Origin: Peptoniphilus stercorisuis
Lineage (GTDB): Bacteria > Bacillota > Clostridia > Tissierellales > Peptoniphilaceae
DNA length: 33,699 bases
Assembly (NCBI RefSeq): GCF_017874395.1
Contig: NZ_JAGGLJ010000018.1
Span: 1 to 33,699 of the forward strand
Direction: 5' to 3'
Part shown: piece by piece, positions 17,301-24,704 of the stretch
Layout of the letters: every line of letters starts with the position of its first letter
Numbering within the stretch: the first letter of the stretch is position 1
The notes under the pieces: model-generated
The model's database searches: none
What the model saw: only the letters and a program-made list of their open reading frames with translations
What the model was told of the DNA's origin: nothing
Translations under genes and position numbers: made by a program

Positions 17301-19258
17301 AAGAAAATCTTGAAGTAACACATGTTGCAACTATAAAAGACAATAATAGAATGATTATGAAATATAAAGATGAAATAATTTGTAATATGAATTATGACTT
17401 TATAAACTCAACAGGAGCTAAAAGAGTTCAAGATGTAGAAGTAGTAAGTGAGTCTTTCCCAAAAGCACTTGAAGTTGAAGATAATGCTCCGGAAAGATTA
17501 TATGAAGTAGTAAAAGATTTGAATGTTGCATCTCAAAAGAATTTAATAGAATTATTTGACTCAACAGTTGGAAGAAATACAGTACTAAATCCATTAGGAG
17601 GAAAATCACTATGTAACCCAATTCAAGCAATGGTTGCAAAAGTGCCAGTTGATAGTGGAAACTCTAAGACTGTTTCACTTATGAGCTATGGATTTAATCC
17701 TTATTTAATGGAAGAATCACAATATTTAGGTGGATATTATGCAGTAATAGAATCTATTACAAAACTTGTAGCAACAGGATCAGATCTAAATAATATAAGA
17801 CTGTCTTTCCAAGAGTACTTTGAGAAGATGAGTTCTGAAAAAGTTTGGTCAAAACCACTTAAGGCACTACTTGGAGCCTTAGAAGCATCAAGTTTCTTTA
17901 AAGCACCACCAATTGGTGGAAAGGACTCTATGAGTGGAACTTTTGAATCAATATCAGTTCCTCCAACTTTAATTTCCTTTGCAGTTACAACTGAAGATAT
18001 TGAAAATATAATATCACCTGAATTTAAGGGAAAAGGAAAAATTGGTCTTATAAGAACTAAAATGACAGAAGAGGGACTTTTAGACTTAGAAGAATTAAAG
18101 AAAAATTGTGAATTAATAAATAGAGAAATAAAATGTGGAAATATAATTTCAGCATCTGCTATAACAAGTAAGGGAACTCTTCCTGGAATTTATGAAATGG
18201 CTGTTGGAAATACAGGATTTGATGTGAAATTCCAAGATACATTCTCACCAAAATATGGTTGCTTTATAGTTGAGTATTTAGAACAAAAAGAAGGAATACT
18301 ATATGGTGGAGATTTCTCAGATGAAATTATAGTAAATGGAATAAAACTTGATAAAGAAAGACTTAAAAACGACTATTTAACTACATTTGATAAAGTATTT
18401 AAACCAGTATGTAAAGAAGAACAAGAATATAAAGAAAATAAAAGAGTAGAAAAGAGAAGTTTAAAATCTACAAAAACTGTAAAAACTCCAAAAGTAATAA
18501 TTCCAGCTTTTCCAGGCACAAATTGTGAGTGGGATACTGCTGAATGTTTTGAAAAATCTGGAGCAGATACAAGTATTTATCTATTTAATAATGAAAGTAA
18601 TGAAGAGATTAAAAATTCATTAAAAGAACTTGCATCACTTATTAAAGATGCACAAATGCTAGTTTTACCAGGAGGATTTTCTCTTGGAGATGAACCAGAT
18701 GGATCAGGTAAATTTATTGCAAATGTACTAAGATCTAAAGAAGTAAGTGAAGCAATAGATATTATGATTAAAGAAAATGATGGATTAATACTTGGAATTT
18801 GTAATGGATTTCAAGCTCTTGTAAAAACTGGACTTTTACCAGGAGGAGTTATAAAAGAAGTTGAAGAAAATGATCCAACAATAACTTATAACAAGTGTAG
18901 AAGACATATTGCAAAATTTGTAAATACAAAAATAATGACAAATAATTCACCTTGGTTAAAATATGCAGAAGTTTCAAAAACTTATAAAATGCCAATATCT
19001 CATGGTGAGGGAAGATTTGTAGTAGATGAAAATGTCTATAATGAAATGCTTGAAAATGAACAAATTGTTGCAGTTTATGATATTGCACCAAATGGATCAG
19101 ATTATAATATTGAAGCTATTATGTCAAAAGATGGACATATACTTGGCAAAATGGGACATTCAGAAAGAGTTGCAGATGATTTATATAAAAATATTTATGA
19201 TGTAGAAATATTAAATTTATTTAAAGCTGGAGTTGAGTATTTCAAGGAGGAAAAATGA
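14348..19258 (+). CDS. purDL: PurD-PurL fusion: GAR synthetase + FGAM synthase
   Basis: One uninterrupted frame of 1636 residues carries two enzymes. Residues 1 to ~413 are PurD (phosphoribosylamine-glycine ligase): VGSGGREYALG, ATP-grasp segments LKADGLAAGKGVLIAE and LEFNVRFGDPETQAIL, and the normal PurD end YYRKDIG. From ~416 follows clostridial-type single-chain PurL (FGAM synthase, ~1220 residues): DTYWSDHCRHTTFNTEL, NETHNHPTEIEPLGG (His740, His742), and a C-terminal class I glutaminase with Cys1485 (GICNGFQ), His1552 and Glu1554 (SHGEGRF). There is almost no linker and no stop, start or ribosome site near the junction (about 15584-15595). All active-site residues I can see are kept in both parts. 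It overlaps purB by 4 bases. Confidence 0.93.
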   Translation: MKILIVGSGGREYALGNKILEKNTDRELYFAPGNGGTLNIGKNININVEEIDELLKFAKEENIDYTIVGPEVPLCMGIVDKFEDENLKIFGPRYEAAQFEKSKAFTKDFLKRHNIKTADYLESENVDEAFNFAKTLLDRDESVVLKADGLAAGKGVLIAESEEEVKEFLEDVLINGKFNEKKIVVEEFLDGFEMSLICLCDSKNIIPLPTARDYKKIGTGEVGLNTGGMGAYSPNFEADIYLDKIKEEILEKILKGFQEEKIDYRGALFIGLMISDSDINVLEFNVRFGDPETQAILEKIDNDLLEILEKTSSKNLDNLDLKVNSKKAMCLVLASEGYPEDYEKNKEITNLDNTDVKVYHAGTKFEDNKLLTNGGRVLNLVYSDDNFDKVLEKLYKNAEIVNFENKYYRKDIGPRVKRVYVRKKDEFDYESKEVKEDIKNSLNIDLEELQIYKRYDIEISDNTLESILYTILSEKPVDDIYYGNDAIKLQSEMENSIAVSYLPGQFDQREQGLLDTISLVTDEDVVAKCSNVYAFKGASKEEIQKIEDFLINPVDSQRVKLLKIPTTLKSTAVENHENKIYEGFNELSKEELEVFLEELDLAMSIEDLICLQDYFKSENRDPNETEVAIIDTYWSDHCRHTTFNTELNITFEEKTKLDNLIKESFNKYLKLREDANVTKPISLMGLGTILSKYLRTNGELEDLEVSSEINACSVKIKVRVDVDGKEELRDYLLMFKNETHNHPTEIEPLGGASTCLGGAIRDPLSGRAYVYQAMRITGSADPREEISKTLAGKLPQREITTQAAKGYSSYGNQIGLPTGFVEELYHKGYMAKRMETGAVIAAAPMENVKRLDPVDGDLVLLIGGRTGRDGIGGATGSSKSHKKSSIVTESAQVQKGNAPEERKIQRLFRKYEAASLIKKCNDFGAGGVSVAIGELSDGVEIYLDRVLLKYKGLSPREIAISESQERMALVIDKNDLDEFKKYCHEENLEVTHVATIKDNNRMIMKYKDEIICNMNYDFINSTGAKRVQDVEVVSESFPKALEVEDNAPERLYEVVKDLNVASQKNLIELFDSTVGRNTVLNPLGGKSLCNPIQAMVAKVPVDSGNSKTVSLMSYGFNPYLMEESQYLGGYYAVIESITKLVATGSDLNNIRLSFQEYFEKMSSEKVWSKPLKALLGALEASSFFKAPPIGGKDSMSGTFESISVPPTLISFAVTTEDIENIISPEFKGKGKIGLIRTKMTEEGLLDLEELKKNCELINREIKCGNIISASAITSKGTLPGIYEMAVGNTGFDVKFQDTFSPKYGCFIVEYLEQKEGILYGGDFSDEIIVNGIKLDKERLKNDYLTTFDKVFKPVCKEEQEYKENKRVEKRSLKSTKTVKTPKVIIPAFPGTNCEWDTAECFEKSGADTSIYLFNNESNEEIKNSLKELASLIKDAQMLVLPGGFSLGDEPDGSGKFIANVLRSKEVSEAIDIMIKENDGLILGICNGFQALVKTGLLPGGVIKEVEENDPTITYNKCRRHIAKFVNTKIMTNNSPWLKYAEVSKTYKMPISHGEGRFVVDENVYNEMLENEQIVAVYDIAPNGSDYNIEAIMSKDGHILGKMGHSERVADDLYKNIYDVEILNLFKAGVEYFKEEK

Positions 19259-20682
19259 GATTTGATATTTACAAAAATCCATTAAATACAAGATATGCAA
19301 GTTATGAAATGAGTCATATATTTTCAGATGATGTAAAATTTAGAACCTTTAGAAAACTTTGGGTTGAGCTTGCTCGTTGTGAAAAAGAACTAGGGCTTAA
19401 TATTAGTGATGAACAAATAAAAGATATGGAAGAAAATATTACTAATATAGATTTTGAACTTGCAAAAAAATACGAAAAAGAACTTCGTCATGATGTAATG
19501 GCTCATGTTAAAACCTTTGGAGAAGCAGCTAAAAGTGCTGCTTCAATAATCCATCTTGGAGCTACAAGCTGTTATGTAACAGATAATACAGATATTATAC
19601 AAATGAAAATGGCAATGGAACTTATTGAAAAGAAATTAGTTATATTAATTGCTCATTTATCTAAATTTGCACTAGAGTATAAGGACCTTCCAACACTGGG
19701 ATATACTCATTACCAAGTTGCTCAACTTGTAACAGTTGGAAAAAGAGCCTCAATGTGGATTCAAGATTTTCTAATGGACTATGACGAGCTTATTTATAGA
19801 AAAGACAATCTTTTATTAAGAGGAGCAAAGGGAACTACAGGAACTCAAGCCTCTTATATGAAGCTTTTTAATGATGATGAAGATAAGGTTAAATCTCTTG
19901 ATGAAAAAATAGTAAAAGCTCTTGGATTTAAAGGCTCACTTCCAATAACAGGACAAACTTATACAAGAAAAGTTGACTATCATGTACTTCAAGTACTATC
20001 ATCAATAGCTCAATCAGCAAGTAAAATGACAAATGATATAAGACTTTTACAAAATAGAAAAGAAATTGAAGAGCCCTTTGAAAAAAATCAAGTAGGTTCT
20101 TCTGCAATGGCCTATAAGAGAAATCCAATGAGATGTGAAAGAGCATCATCACTTTCTAAGTATGTAATAAATATTGTTCAAAATCCTGCACTTGTTGCAA
20201 GTACACAGTGGCTTGAGAGAACTCTTGATGACTCAGCGAATAAAAGACTTGCAATACCAGAGGCATTTTTGGCAATAGATGCAATACTTGATATTTTAAT
20301 AAATGTCTCAGATGGTCTTGTAGTTTATGAAAATGTGATAAGATTACATGTAGAGGAAGAACTTCCTTTTATGGCAACTGAAAATATTCTAATGGAAGCT
20401 GTAAAAAGAGGTGGAAATAGACAAGATCTACATGAGAAGATAAGAAACTATTCAATGATTGCAGCAAAGCGTGTAAAAGAAGAAGGTCTTAATAATAATC
20501 TATTAGAACTTCTTGAAAATGATCCTGATTTTAAAATGAATTCAGAAGATATAAAAGACATTTTAAATCCTAAAAATTATATAGGAAGATCAAGTTCTCA
20601 AGTAGAGGAATTTATAAGAGATTATGTAAATCCTGTAATTGAAAATTATAATACAGAATATGAAGTTCAGTTAAATGTTTAA
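19255..20682 (+). CDS. purB: adenylosuccinate lyase
   Basis: PurB removes fumarate from SAICAR and from adenylosuccinate, serving IMP and AMP synthesis. The 475-residue protein belongs to the fumarase/aspartase superfamily. The signature loop GSSAMAYKRNPM begins at residue 281 with catalytic Ser282; HLGATSCYVTDNTDI and LGYTHYQVAQ hold the conserved His residues. GGAGG (19246-19250) precedes the ATG, which overlaps the purDL stop. It is the last recognised purine gene. No convincing terminator follows in 20683-20782. Confidence 0.96.
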   Translation: MRFDIYKNPLNTRYASYEMSHIFSDDVKFRTFRKLWVELARCEKELGLNISDEQIKDMEENITNIDFELAKKYEKELRHDVMAHVKTFGEAAKSAASIIHLGATSCYVTDNTDIIQMKMAMELIEKKLVILIAHLSKFALEYKDLPTLGYTHYQVAQLVTVGKRASMWIQDFLMDYDELIYRKDNLLLRGAKGTTGTQASYMKLFNDDEDKVKSLDEKIVKALGFKGSLPITGQTYTRKVDYHVLQVLSSIAQSASKMTNDIRLLQNRKEIEEPFEKNQVGSSAMAYKRNPMRCERASSLSKYVINIVQNPALVASTQWLERTLDDSANKRLAIPEAFLAIDAILDILINVSDGLVVYENVIRLHVEEELPFMATENILMEAVKRGGNRQDLHEKIRNYSMIAAKRVKEEGLNNNLLELLENDPDFKMNSEDIKDILNPKNYIGRSSSQVEEFIRDYVNPVIENYNTEYEVQLNV

Positions 20683-20705
20683 AATTATAAGTAAGAAATA
20701 AAACA

Positions 20706-20734
20706 TTTACATTAATTTGTAATCTCTTTATTAG
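20706..20734 (+). promoter_or_regulatory. possible promoter of the secreted protein gene
   Basis: TTTACA (20706-20711), 17-base spacer and TATTAG (20729-20734) form a moderate sigma-A match in the gap after purB. With no terminator here, read-through from the purine operon is equally possible. Confidence 0.3.
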
Positions 20735-20782
20735 ATGTATTTCACTTAAATGCTTTAGTATATATATATAGGAGATGATAAA

Positions 20783-21904
20783 ATGAAAAAGTTTAAAAAA
20801 AGTCTTGCTATGGTTTTAGCACTATCTTCTGCATTTATTATAATGCCAGAAAATGTAAAGGCTGAAAAAGTAGTAAAGGCAAATTTACCAGGTTTTAATG
20901 TAAAATTAAATGATCGTTTAGTAGATAATAATTATAGTGAGTATCCTCTTATTGTATATAAGGATATAACATATTTTCCAATGACTTATAATACAGCTAG
21001 ATTTTTAGGTATTGAAACAAATTGGAGTGAAAATTCAGGACTTTCAATTAATCAAACTGGAGTATCAGGAGCTTTTGATTTTTATAGTACTAATAAGAAA
21101 AATGATAATACTTATGCTGTAAGTGTTCCAGAATTTAAGATTAAGGTAAATGGAAAAGAAATAGACAATAAAAAAGAAGAGTATCCACTAATTGTATTTA
21201 GAGATATAACATATTTTCCAATGACTTGGAGATTTTGTGTAAATGAATTTAATTGGGATTATGAATTTACAAATAAAAAAGGTCTAGAAGTTAAATCTTT
21301 AAATACTAAAGAAAAAGATAAAGTGGAAGTAAAAGAAGAAAAGAAAGAAGAAGAGTGGAAAGATTACTCTAAGACAATATTTTATAATGGAAACTATTAT
21401 GTAGTAAAAAATAAAGGTGAAGATTATAGATTATTTAGAGAATCTCACATTGGAAAGGAATCAAAGATGGTTTCTGATATTCCAATTAAAGACTTTAAAC
21501 AAGAAGATGATAAACTTTTCTTCTACTCAGAGGGCAATCCATATTATTATGATCTTAAAAAAGGGCGTGTAGTAGAACTTCTAAAAAACTCTAATGCAAA
21601 AGAGGGAAGTGTAATTACTATTGGTGATGAGGTTTTCTATGTAGATAAAAAAGATGGAGAGCTTTATAATAAAGATAAAGACAAATTAAATAAAGGCAAT
21701 AAGGTAGAAAATATTTCTAAAGATGATGAATATTTAATAGTAAACTTTGAAGATACAAAATATAAATTTATTGTTTATAATAAAAAAGGTGAAGAAGTTT
21801 ATAAATCAAAAGACAAAATAAAAGATGCAAAAATTAAAGATGATAAATTAACTTTTTATAATATAGATAAAAATAAAGAAGAAGAAGTTAAACTTAAGAA
21901 ATAA
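20783..21904 (+). CDS. secreted protein with duplicated stalk-like domain
   Basis: The 373-residue protein has a standard signal peptide (MKKFKKSLAMVLALSSAFII, likely cut after VKA at 27). Two copies of a ~55-residue unit follow at about 36-89 and 115-170, each with YPLIV(Y/F)(K/R)DITYFPMT (54-68, 134-148) and a conserved Trp near the end. This resembles the copper-amine-oxidase-N/'stalk' type domain common in secreted Firmicute proteins; no enzymatic motif is seen. A Lys/Glu-rich linker (171-192) leads to a C-terminal half of short beta repeats (YYVVKNKGEDYRLF and similar), perhaps a DUF5050-like propeller. There is no LPXTG or membrane anchor. It is probably exported and free or loosely wall-bound; function unknown. 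Confidence 0.72.
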   Translation: MKKFKKSLAMVLALSSAFIIMPENVKAEKVVKANLPGFNVKLNDRLVDNNYSEYPLIVYKDITYFPMTYNTARFLGIETNWSENSGLSINQTGVSGAFDFYSTNKKNDNTYAVSVPEFKIKVNGKEIDNKKEEYPLIVFRDITYFPMTWRFCVNEFNWDYEFTNKKGLEVKSLNTKEKDKVEVKEEKKEEEWKDYSKTIFYNGNYYVVKNKGEDYRLFRESHIGKESKMVSDIPIKDFKQEDDKLFFYSEGNPYYYDLKKGRVVELLKNSNAKEGSVITIGDEVFYVDKKDGELYNKDKDKLNKGNKVENISKDDEYLIVNFEDTKYKFIVYNKKGEEVYKSKDKIKDAKIKDDKLTFYNIDKNKEEEVKLKK

Positions 21905-21906
21905 GA

Positions 21907-21931
21907 AAGGCTACCTAGTGTAGCTTTTTTT
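21907..21931 (+). terminator. terminator after the secreted protein gene
   Basis: An 8-bp stem (21907-21914 / 21920-21927, one G-T pair) with a 5-base loop is followed by a T run (21925-21931). Confidence 0.85.
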
Positions 21932-21998
21932 AATATATAAATTTTATAAAATGGGTATAATCCTTGGCATAAAAGTATATAAAAAAGAGGGTGAGATT

Positions 21999-23072
21999 GT
22001 GTTTGAGTTTTATTATAATAATAATATTTACAAAGCAAAAAACTGGGTTGAAGTAGATCCAAATAATTTTTTAATAATGGCCGAGGATCACTTAGATAGG
22101 ATTCGATTTATATATAGTAGGAATATAAATAATCTTCCTGTAAATCTAATTTATTTAAGAAATACAGCTATATCTCTATCGAGAAATGAACTTTATAATA
22201 TAAGAAAAGTGGAAAAGGAAAATATGGATTTAATAGATTTTAAAAATGTAAATCTAGAAAAATTAGATTTTGCATCACTTTTATTTTTATATAGAAGACT
22301 TAATTTTGTAGATACTAGTGAAGTATCAAGTTTTAAAAAAGAGATATATATTAGTATGAAGAAAAGTTTATATGAATATGAAGAAAAAGGAAGAGTGGAT
22401 TTTCAAGATGGAATAATTGATCTTATTAATCTAAGTTTAAGTATTCATCCATATCTTAGTGATAGTGAAGAAATCAGAAAACTAATTGAAGAATTTGCCC
22501 TTTTTATAAAAATAAAAACTTATTCTAAAATGAATATTAGTGATTTATTAGATGAAAAAAAGAAATTTGAAGAAGTTTTAAAGAGAAAGAAAAGTTTTGA
22601 TGAACTTGGATATCCTGATATAAGTTATTTTACTTTAAAAAATAGGATAAAGCCTGCAGTTGAAGTTTTATTAAAATTAAAAGAAGATTTAATTCTTACA
22701 GAAATATTTAATATTACTAGACATGCTCTTTTAATAAATCCTTTTAAAGTAAATTTAGAAGAATTAGAAAATGTAATTGAAGGAAAGTTTCAGTTTGTAG
22801 AAGATGCAAGGTTTGATTATAACTATGCATATTATGAAGATTTAGGTATAGAAACTGATATTGTAGAAGATGAAATAAGAAGTATAAACAAATGGCAATA
22901 TGAAAAAGTAAGTGAACATCTTTTTTTACTTGCAAAAGATGCACTTAAAGATGTATCATTAAATGATAAAAAATTTATTGACTCATATAAGTATTCTTTA
23001 TCTATCTATAAGGAGATAGACTATGTAATATATCTTATAAGATATGTGTTAAAAACAATGGATATAGATTGA
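21999..23072 (+). CDS. conserved-looking protein of unknown function
   Basis: I do not recognise this 357-residue protein. It has no signal peptide or membrane segment, is rich in Lys/Glu/Leu/Ile and looks mostly helical after a short beta-like N terminus (FEFYYNNNIYKAKNWVEV). I chose GTG 21999 because GAGGGTGA (21987-21994) fits it. The longer frame from ATG 21951 has no ribosome site and contains a TATAAT (21956-21961) that is more likely the promoter's -10. It lies between a terminator and the rpmG-secE-nusG cluster, with a 128-base gap to rpmG, so it is probably its own unit. Confidence 0.65.
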   Translation: MFEFYYNNNIYKAKNWVEVDPNNFLIMAEDHLDRIRFIYSRNINNLPVNLIYLRNTAISLSRNELYNIRKVEKENMDLIDFKNVNLEKLDFASLLFLYRRLNFVDTSEVSSFKKEIYISMKKSLYEYEEKGRVDFQDGIIDLINLSLSIHPYLSDSEEIRKLIEEFALFIKIKTYSKMNISDLLDEKKKFEEVLKRKKSFDELGYPDISYFTLKNRIKPAVEVLLKLKEDLILTEIFNITRHALLINPFKVNLEELENVIEGKFQFVEDARFDYNYAYYEDLGIETDIVEDEIRSINKWQYEKVSEHLFLLAKDALKDVSLNDKKFIDSYKYSLSIYKEIDYVIYLIRYVLKTMDID

Positions 23073-23090
23073 TTTAACATAGAATAAGCC

Positions 23091-23119
23091 TTTACAAATT
23101 CTCATGTTTATGATAATCT
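23091..23119 (+). promoter_or_regulatory. possible promoter of rpmG-secE-nusG
   Basis: TTTACA (23091-23096) and TAATCT (23114-23119) are 17 bases apart; an alternative -10, GATAAT, gives 15. The ~80-base leader that follows includes a small hairpin, AGGAAT (23163-23168) with ATTCCT (23175-23180), before the rpmG ribosome site. Confidence 0.35.
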
Positions 23120-23200
23120 AAGTTAGTAAATTTTAATATAGGGTCATTATGGCTTGAAATCTAGGAATTTTAATATTCCTTAACCATAGGAGGTGTTTTT

Positions 23201-23350
23201 ATGGCCGATAGAGTAACATTAGAATGTACAGAATGTAAAAACAGAAATTACATTACTTACAAAAATAAGAAAAATACTACAGAAAGATTAGAACTTAAAA
23301 AATATTGCAAATTCTGTAAAGATCACACAACTCATAAAGAAACTAAGTAA
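23201..23350 (+). CDS. rpmG: 50S ribosomal protein L33
   Basis: This short gene encodes a 49-residue L33: [19 protein letters not shown], then [15 protein letters not shown]. Both CxxC pairs are kept (Cys9/Cys12 and Cys36/Cys39), so it is the zinc-binding (C+) form. AGGAGGTG (23188-23195) precedes the ATG. The order rpmG-secE-nusG-rplK-rplA is the conserved Firmicute arrangement. It is 23 bases ahead of secE. Confidence 0.95.
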   Translation: MADRVTLECTECKNRNYITYKNKKNTTERLELKKYCKFCKDHTTHKETK

Positions 23351-23373
23351 GTGATTTAAAAGGAGGGATTGAC

Positions 23374-23595
23374 TTGGCAGCAAAAGATTCTGTGAAAAAG
23401 GCTGAGGAAAAAAAGGGTCTGAATAAGTATTTCAGAGGAGTAAAATCTGAATTCAAGAAAGTTGTTTGGCCAACAAAAAAACAAGTTTTAAATTACAGTG
23501 TGATAGTTATTGTTGCAAGTATTATATTTGCACTTCTATTTTCAGTATATGATAAGCTTATAATCTTCTTACTACAAAAGTTTATTTACAGATAA
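23374..23595 (+). CDS. secE: preprotein translocase subunit SecE
   Basis: SecE is the small essential clamp of the SecYEG channel. The 73-residue protein has the conserved amphipathic helix YFRGVKSEFKKVVWPTKKQV (residues 19-38) and one membrane segment (about 42-67), the short Gram-positive form. It starts at TTG 23374: AGGAGGG (23361-23367) is correctly placed and there is no in-frame ATG nearby. Confidence 0.96.
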   Translation: MAAKDSVKKAEEKKGLNKYFRGVKSEFKKVVWPTKKQVLNYSVIVIVASIIFALLFSVYDKLIIFLLQKFIYR

Positions 23596-23605
23596 TGGTG
23601 ATAAA

Positions 23606-24163
23606 GTGGATAATGAAGAAAAAAATATAAACTTAGAAGAACGAGAAAAAAATGCAAAATGGTATGTAATTCACACTTATTCAGGTCACGAAAATAAAGT
23701 AAAAGCTAACATGGAAGCTATGGTTTTAAACCGTAACATGGAAGATTTGATTTTTGACATTCAAGTGCCAATGGAAGAATATGTAGAAAACAAAGATGGT
23801 GCTAAAAAAGTTAAAGAAAGAAAAATGTTCCCTAGCTATGTACTTGTTAAGATGATTATGAATGATGAGTCTTGGTATCTTGTAAGAAATACAAGAGGAG
23901 TTACAGGCTTTGTAGGTCCAGGCTCAAAACCAGTGCCACTTTCAGATGAGGAAGTTAGAGATCTTGGAGTAAGTGAAGATAAAGAGCTATTTGGAAATTA
24001 TGAAATCGGAGAAGATGTGAAGGTTATATCTGGACCATTTAACGATTTTGTAGGAAAAATAGAATCCTTTAACTATGACAAGGCAAAAGTAAAAGTTTTA
24101 ATTTCAATGTTTGGACGTGACACATTAGTTGAATTAGATTTTAATCAAATTATAAAGCAATAG
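23606..24163 (+). CDS. nusG: transcription termination/antitermination protein NusG
   Basis: The 185-residue NusG binds RNA polymerase. The NGN domain (about 18-115) contains WYVIHTYSGHENKVKANME, KMFPSYVLVKMIMND and RGVTGFVG. The KOW domain follows (about 128-183: GEDVKVISGPFNDFVGKIES). The start is GTG 23606 after GGTGAT. It lies 10 bases after secE. A weak hairpin at its stop codon is discussed among the rejected items. Confidence 0.97.
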   Translation: MDNEEKNINLEEREKNAKWYVIHTYSGHENKVKANMEAMVLNRNMEDLIFDIQVPMEEYVENKDGAKKVKERKMFPSYVLVKMIMNDESWYLVRNTRGVTGFVGPGSKPVPLSDEEVRDLGVSEDKELFGNYEIGEDVKVISGPFNDFVGKIESFNYDKAKVKVLISMFGRDTLVELDFNQIIKQ

Positions 24164-24197
24164 AGGAAGAAGGAATTACCTCTATTTTCTATTGACA

Positions 24198-24224
24198 GTG
24201 GGAGGGAATACCCGCAGAAACCAC
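24198..24224 (+). promoter_or_regulatory. L1-binding-type RNA element before rplK
   Basis: GTGG (24198-24201) pairs with CCAC (24221-24224), enclosing a short GGG/CCC helix (24204-24206, 24211-24213) and an unequal internal loop. This two-helix layout resembles the L1 site of 23S rRNA and of known rplK leaders. CCAC ends 14 bases before the rplK ATG, next to AAGGAGG, so L1 binding would block initiation. Layout is seen; function is by analogy. Confidence 0.7.
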
Positions 24225-24238
24225 AAGGAGGAAAGAAA

Positions 24239-24664
24239 ATGGCAAAGAAAGTAATAGCTATAGTAAAATTACAAATTCCAGCTGGAAAGGCAACTCCAGC
24301 ACCACCAGTAGGTACAGCATTAGGACCTCATGGTGTAAACATTATGCAGTTTACAAAGGAATTCAATGCAAAAACTCAAGATCAAGCAGGTCTTATAATT
24401 CCAGTTGTATTAACTGTATATCAAGATAGATCATTTACATTCATTACAAAGACTCCACCTGCAGCAGTTCTTATTAAAAAATCAATAGGACTACAAAAGG
24501 GTTCAGGAGAACCAAACAAAACAAAAGTTGCTAAAATAACTAAAGCTCAAGTTCAAGAAATTGCAGAACTTAAAATGCAAGATTTAAACGCAGCTAGTGT
24601 TGAAGCAGCAATGAGAATGGTAGCTGGAACAGCTAGAAGTATGGGTGTAGAAGTAGTAGATTAG
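24239..24664 (+). CDS. rplK: 50S ribosomal protein L11
   Basis: The 141-residue L11 binds the GTPase centre of 23S rRNA. The N-terminal domain has [20 protein letters not shown] and the C-terminal RNA-binding domain has [20 protein letters not shown] and [10 protein letters not shown]. The length is standard. AAGGAGG precedes the ATG. Expression is probably autoregulated by L1 through the element just upstream. Confidence 0.98.
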   Translation: MAKKVIAIVKLQIPAGKATPAPPVGTALGPHGVNIMQFTKEFNAKTQDQAGLIIPVVLTVYQDRSFTFITKTPPAAVLIKKSIGLQKGSGEPNKTKVAKITKAQVQEIAELKMQDLNAASVEAAMRMVAGTARSMGVEVVD

Positions 24665-24690
24665 TGGGAGGAAATTTCCGTTAAGACCAC
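24664..24690 (+). promoter_or_regulatory. second L1-binding-type RNA element, before rplA
   Basis: It has the same geometry as the element before rplK: GTGG (24664-24667) to CCAC (24687-24690), 27 bases in all, with CCAC again 14 bases before the next ATG. The inner helix is GGA/TCC within GGAAATTTCC (24670-24679). It begins at the last base of the rplK stop codon. Both elements run on into CCACAAGGAGG. Confidence 0.7.
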
Positions 24691-24704
24691 AAGGAGGGAT
24701 TTTA

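Noticed and set aside
21951-21998. ATG 21951 as start of the 357-residue protein
   Set aside because: No ribosome site, and it overlaps a TATAAT; GTG 21999 has a good GAGGGTGA.
24161-24189. Hairpin TAGAGG...CCTCTA followed by TTTTCT after nusG, as a terminator between nusG and rplK
   Set aside because: Only 6 bp with a 12-base loop and a broken T tract; rplK has no good promoter of its own nearby, so at most a weak attenuator.
24192-24197. TTGACA in the nusG-rplK gap as a -35 box
   Set aside because: No -10 at 16-18 bases; the downstream sequence is the L1-type RNA element.
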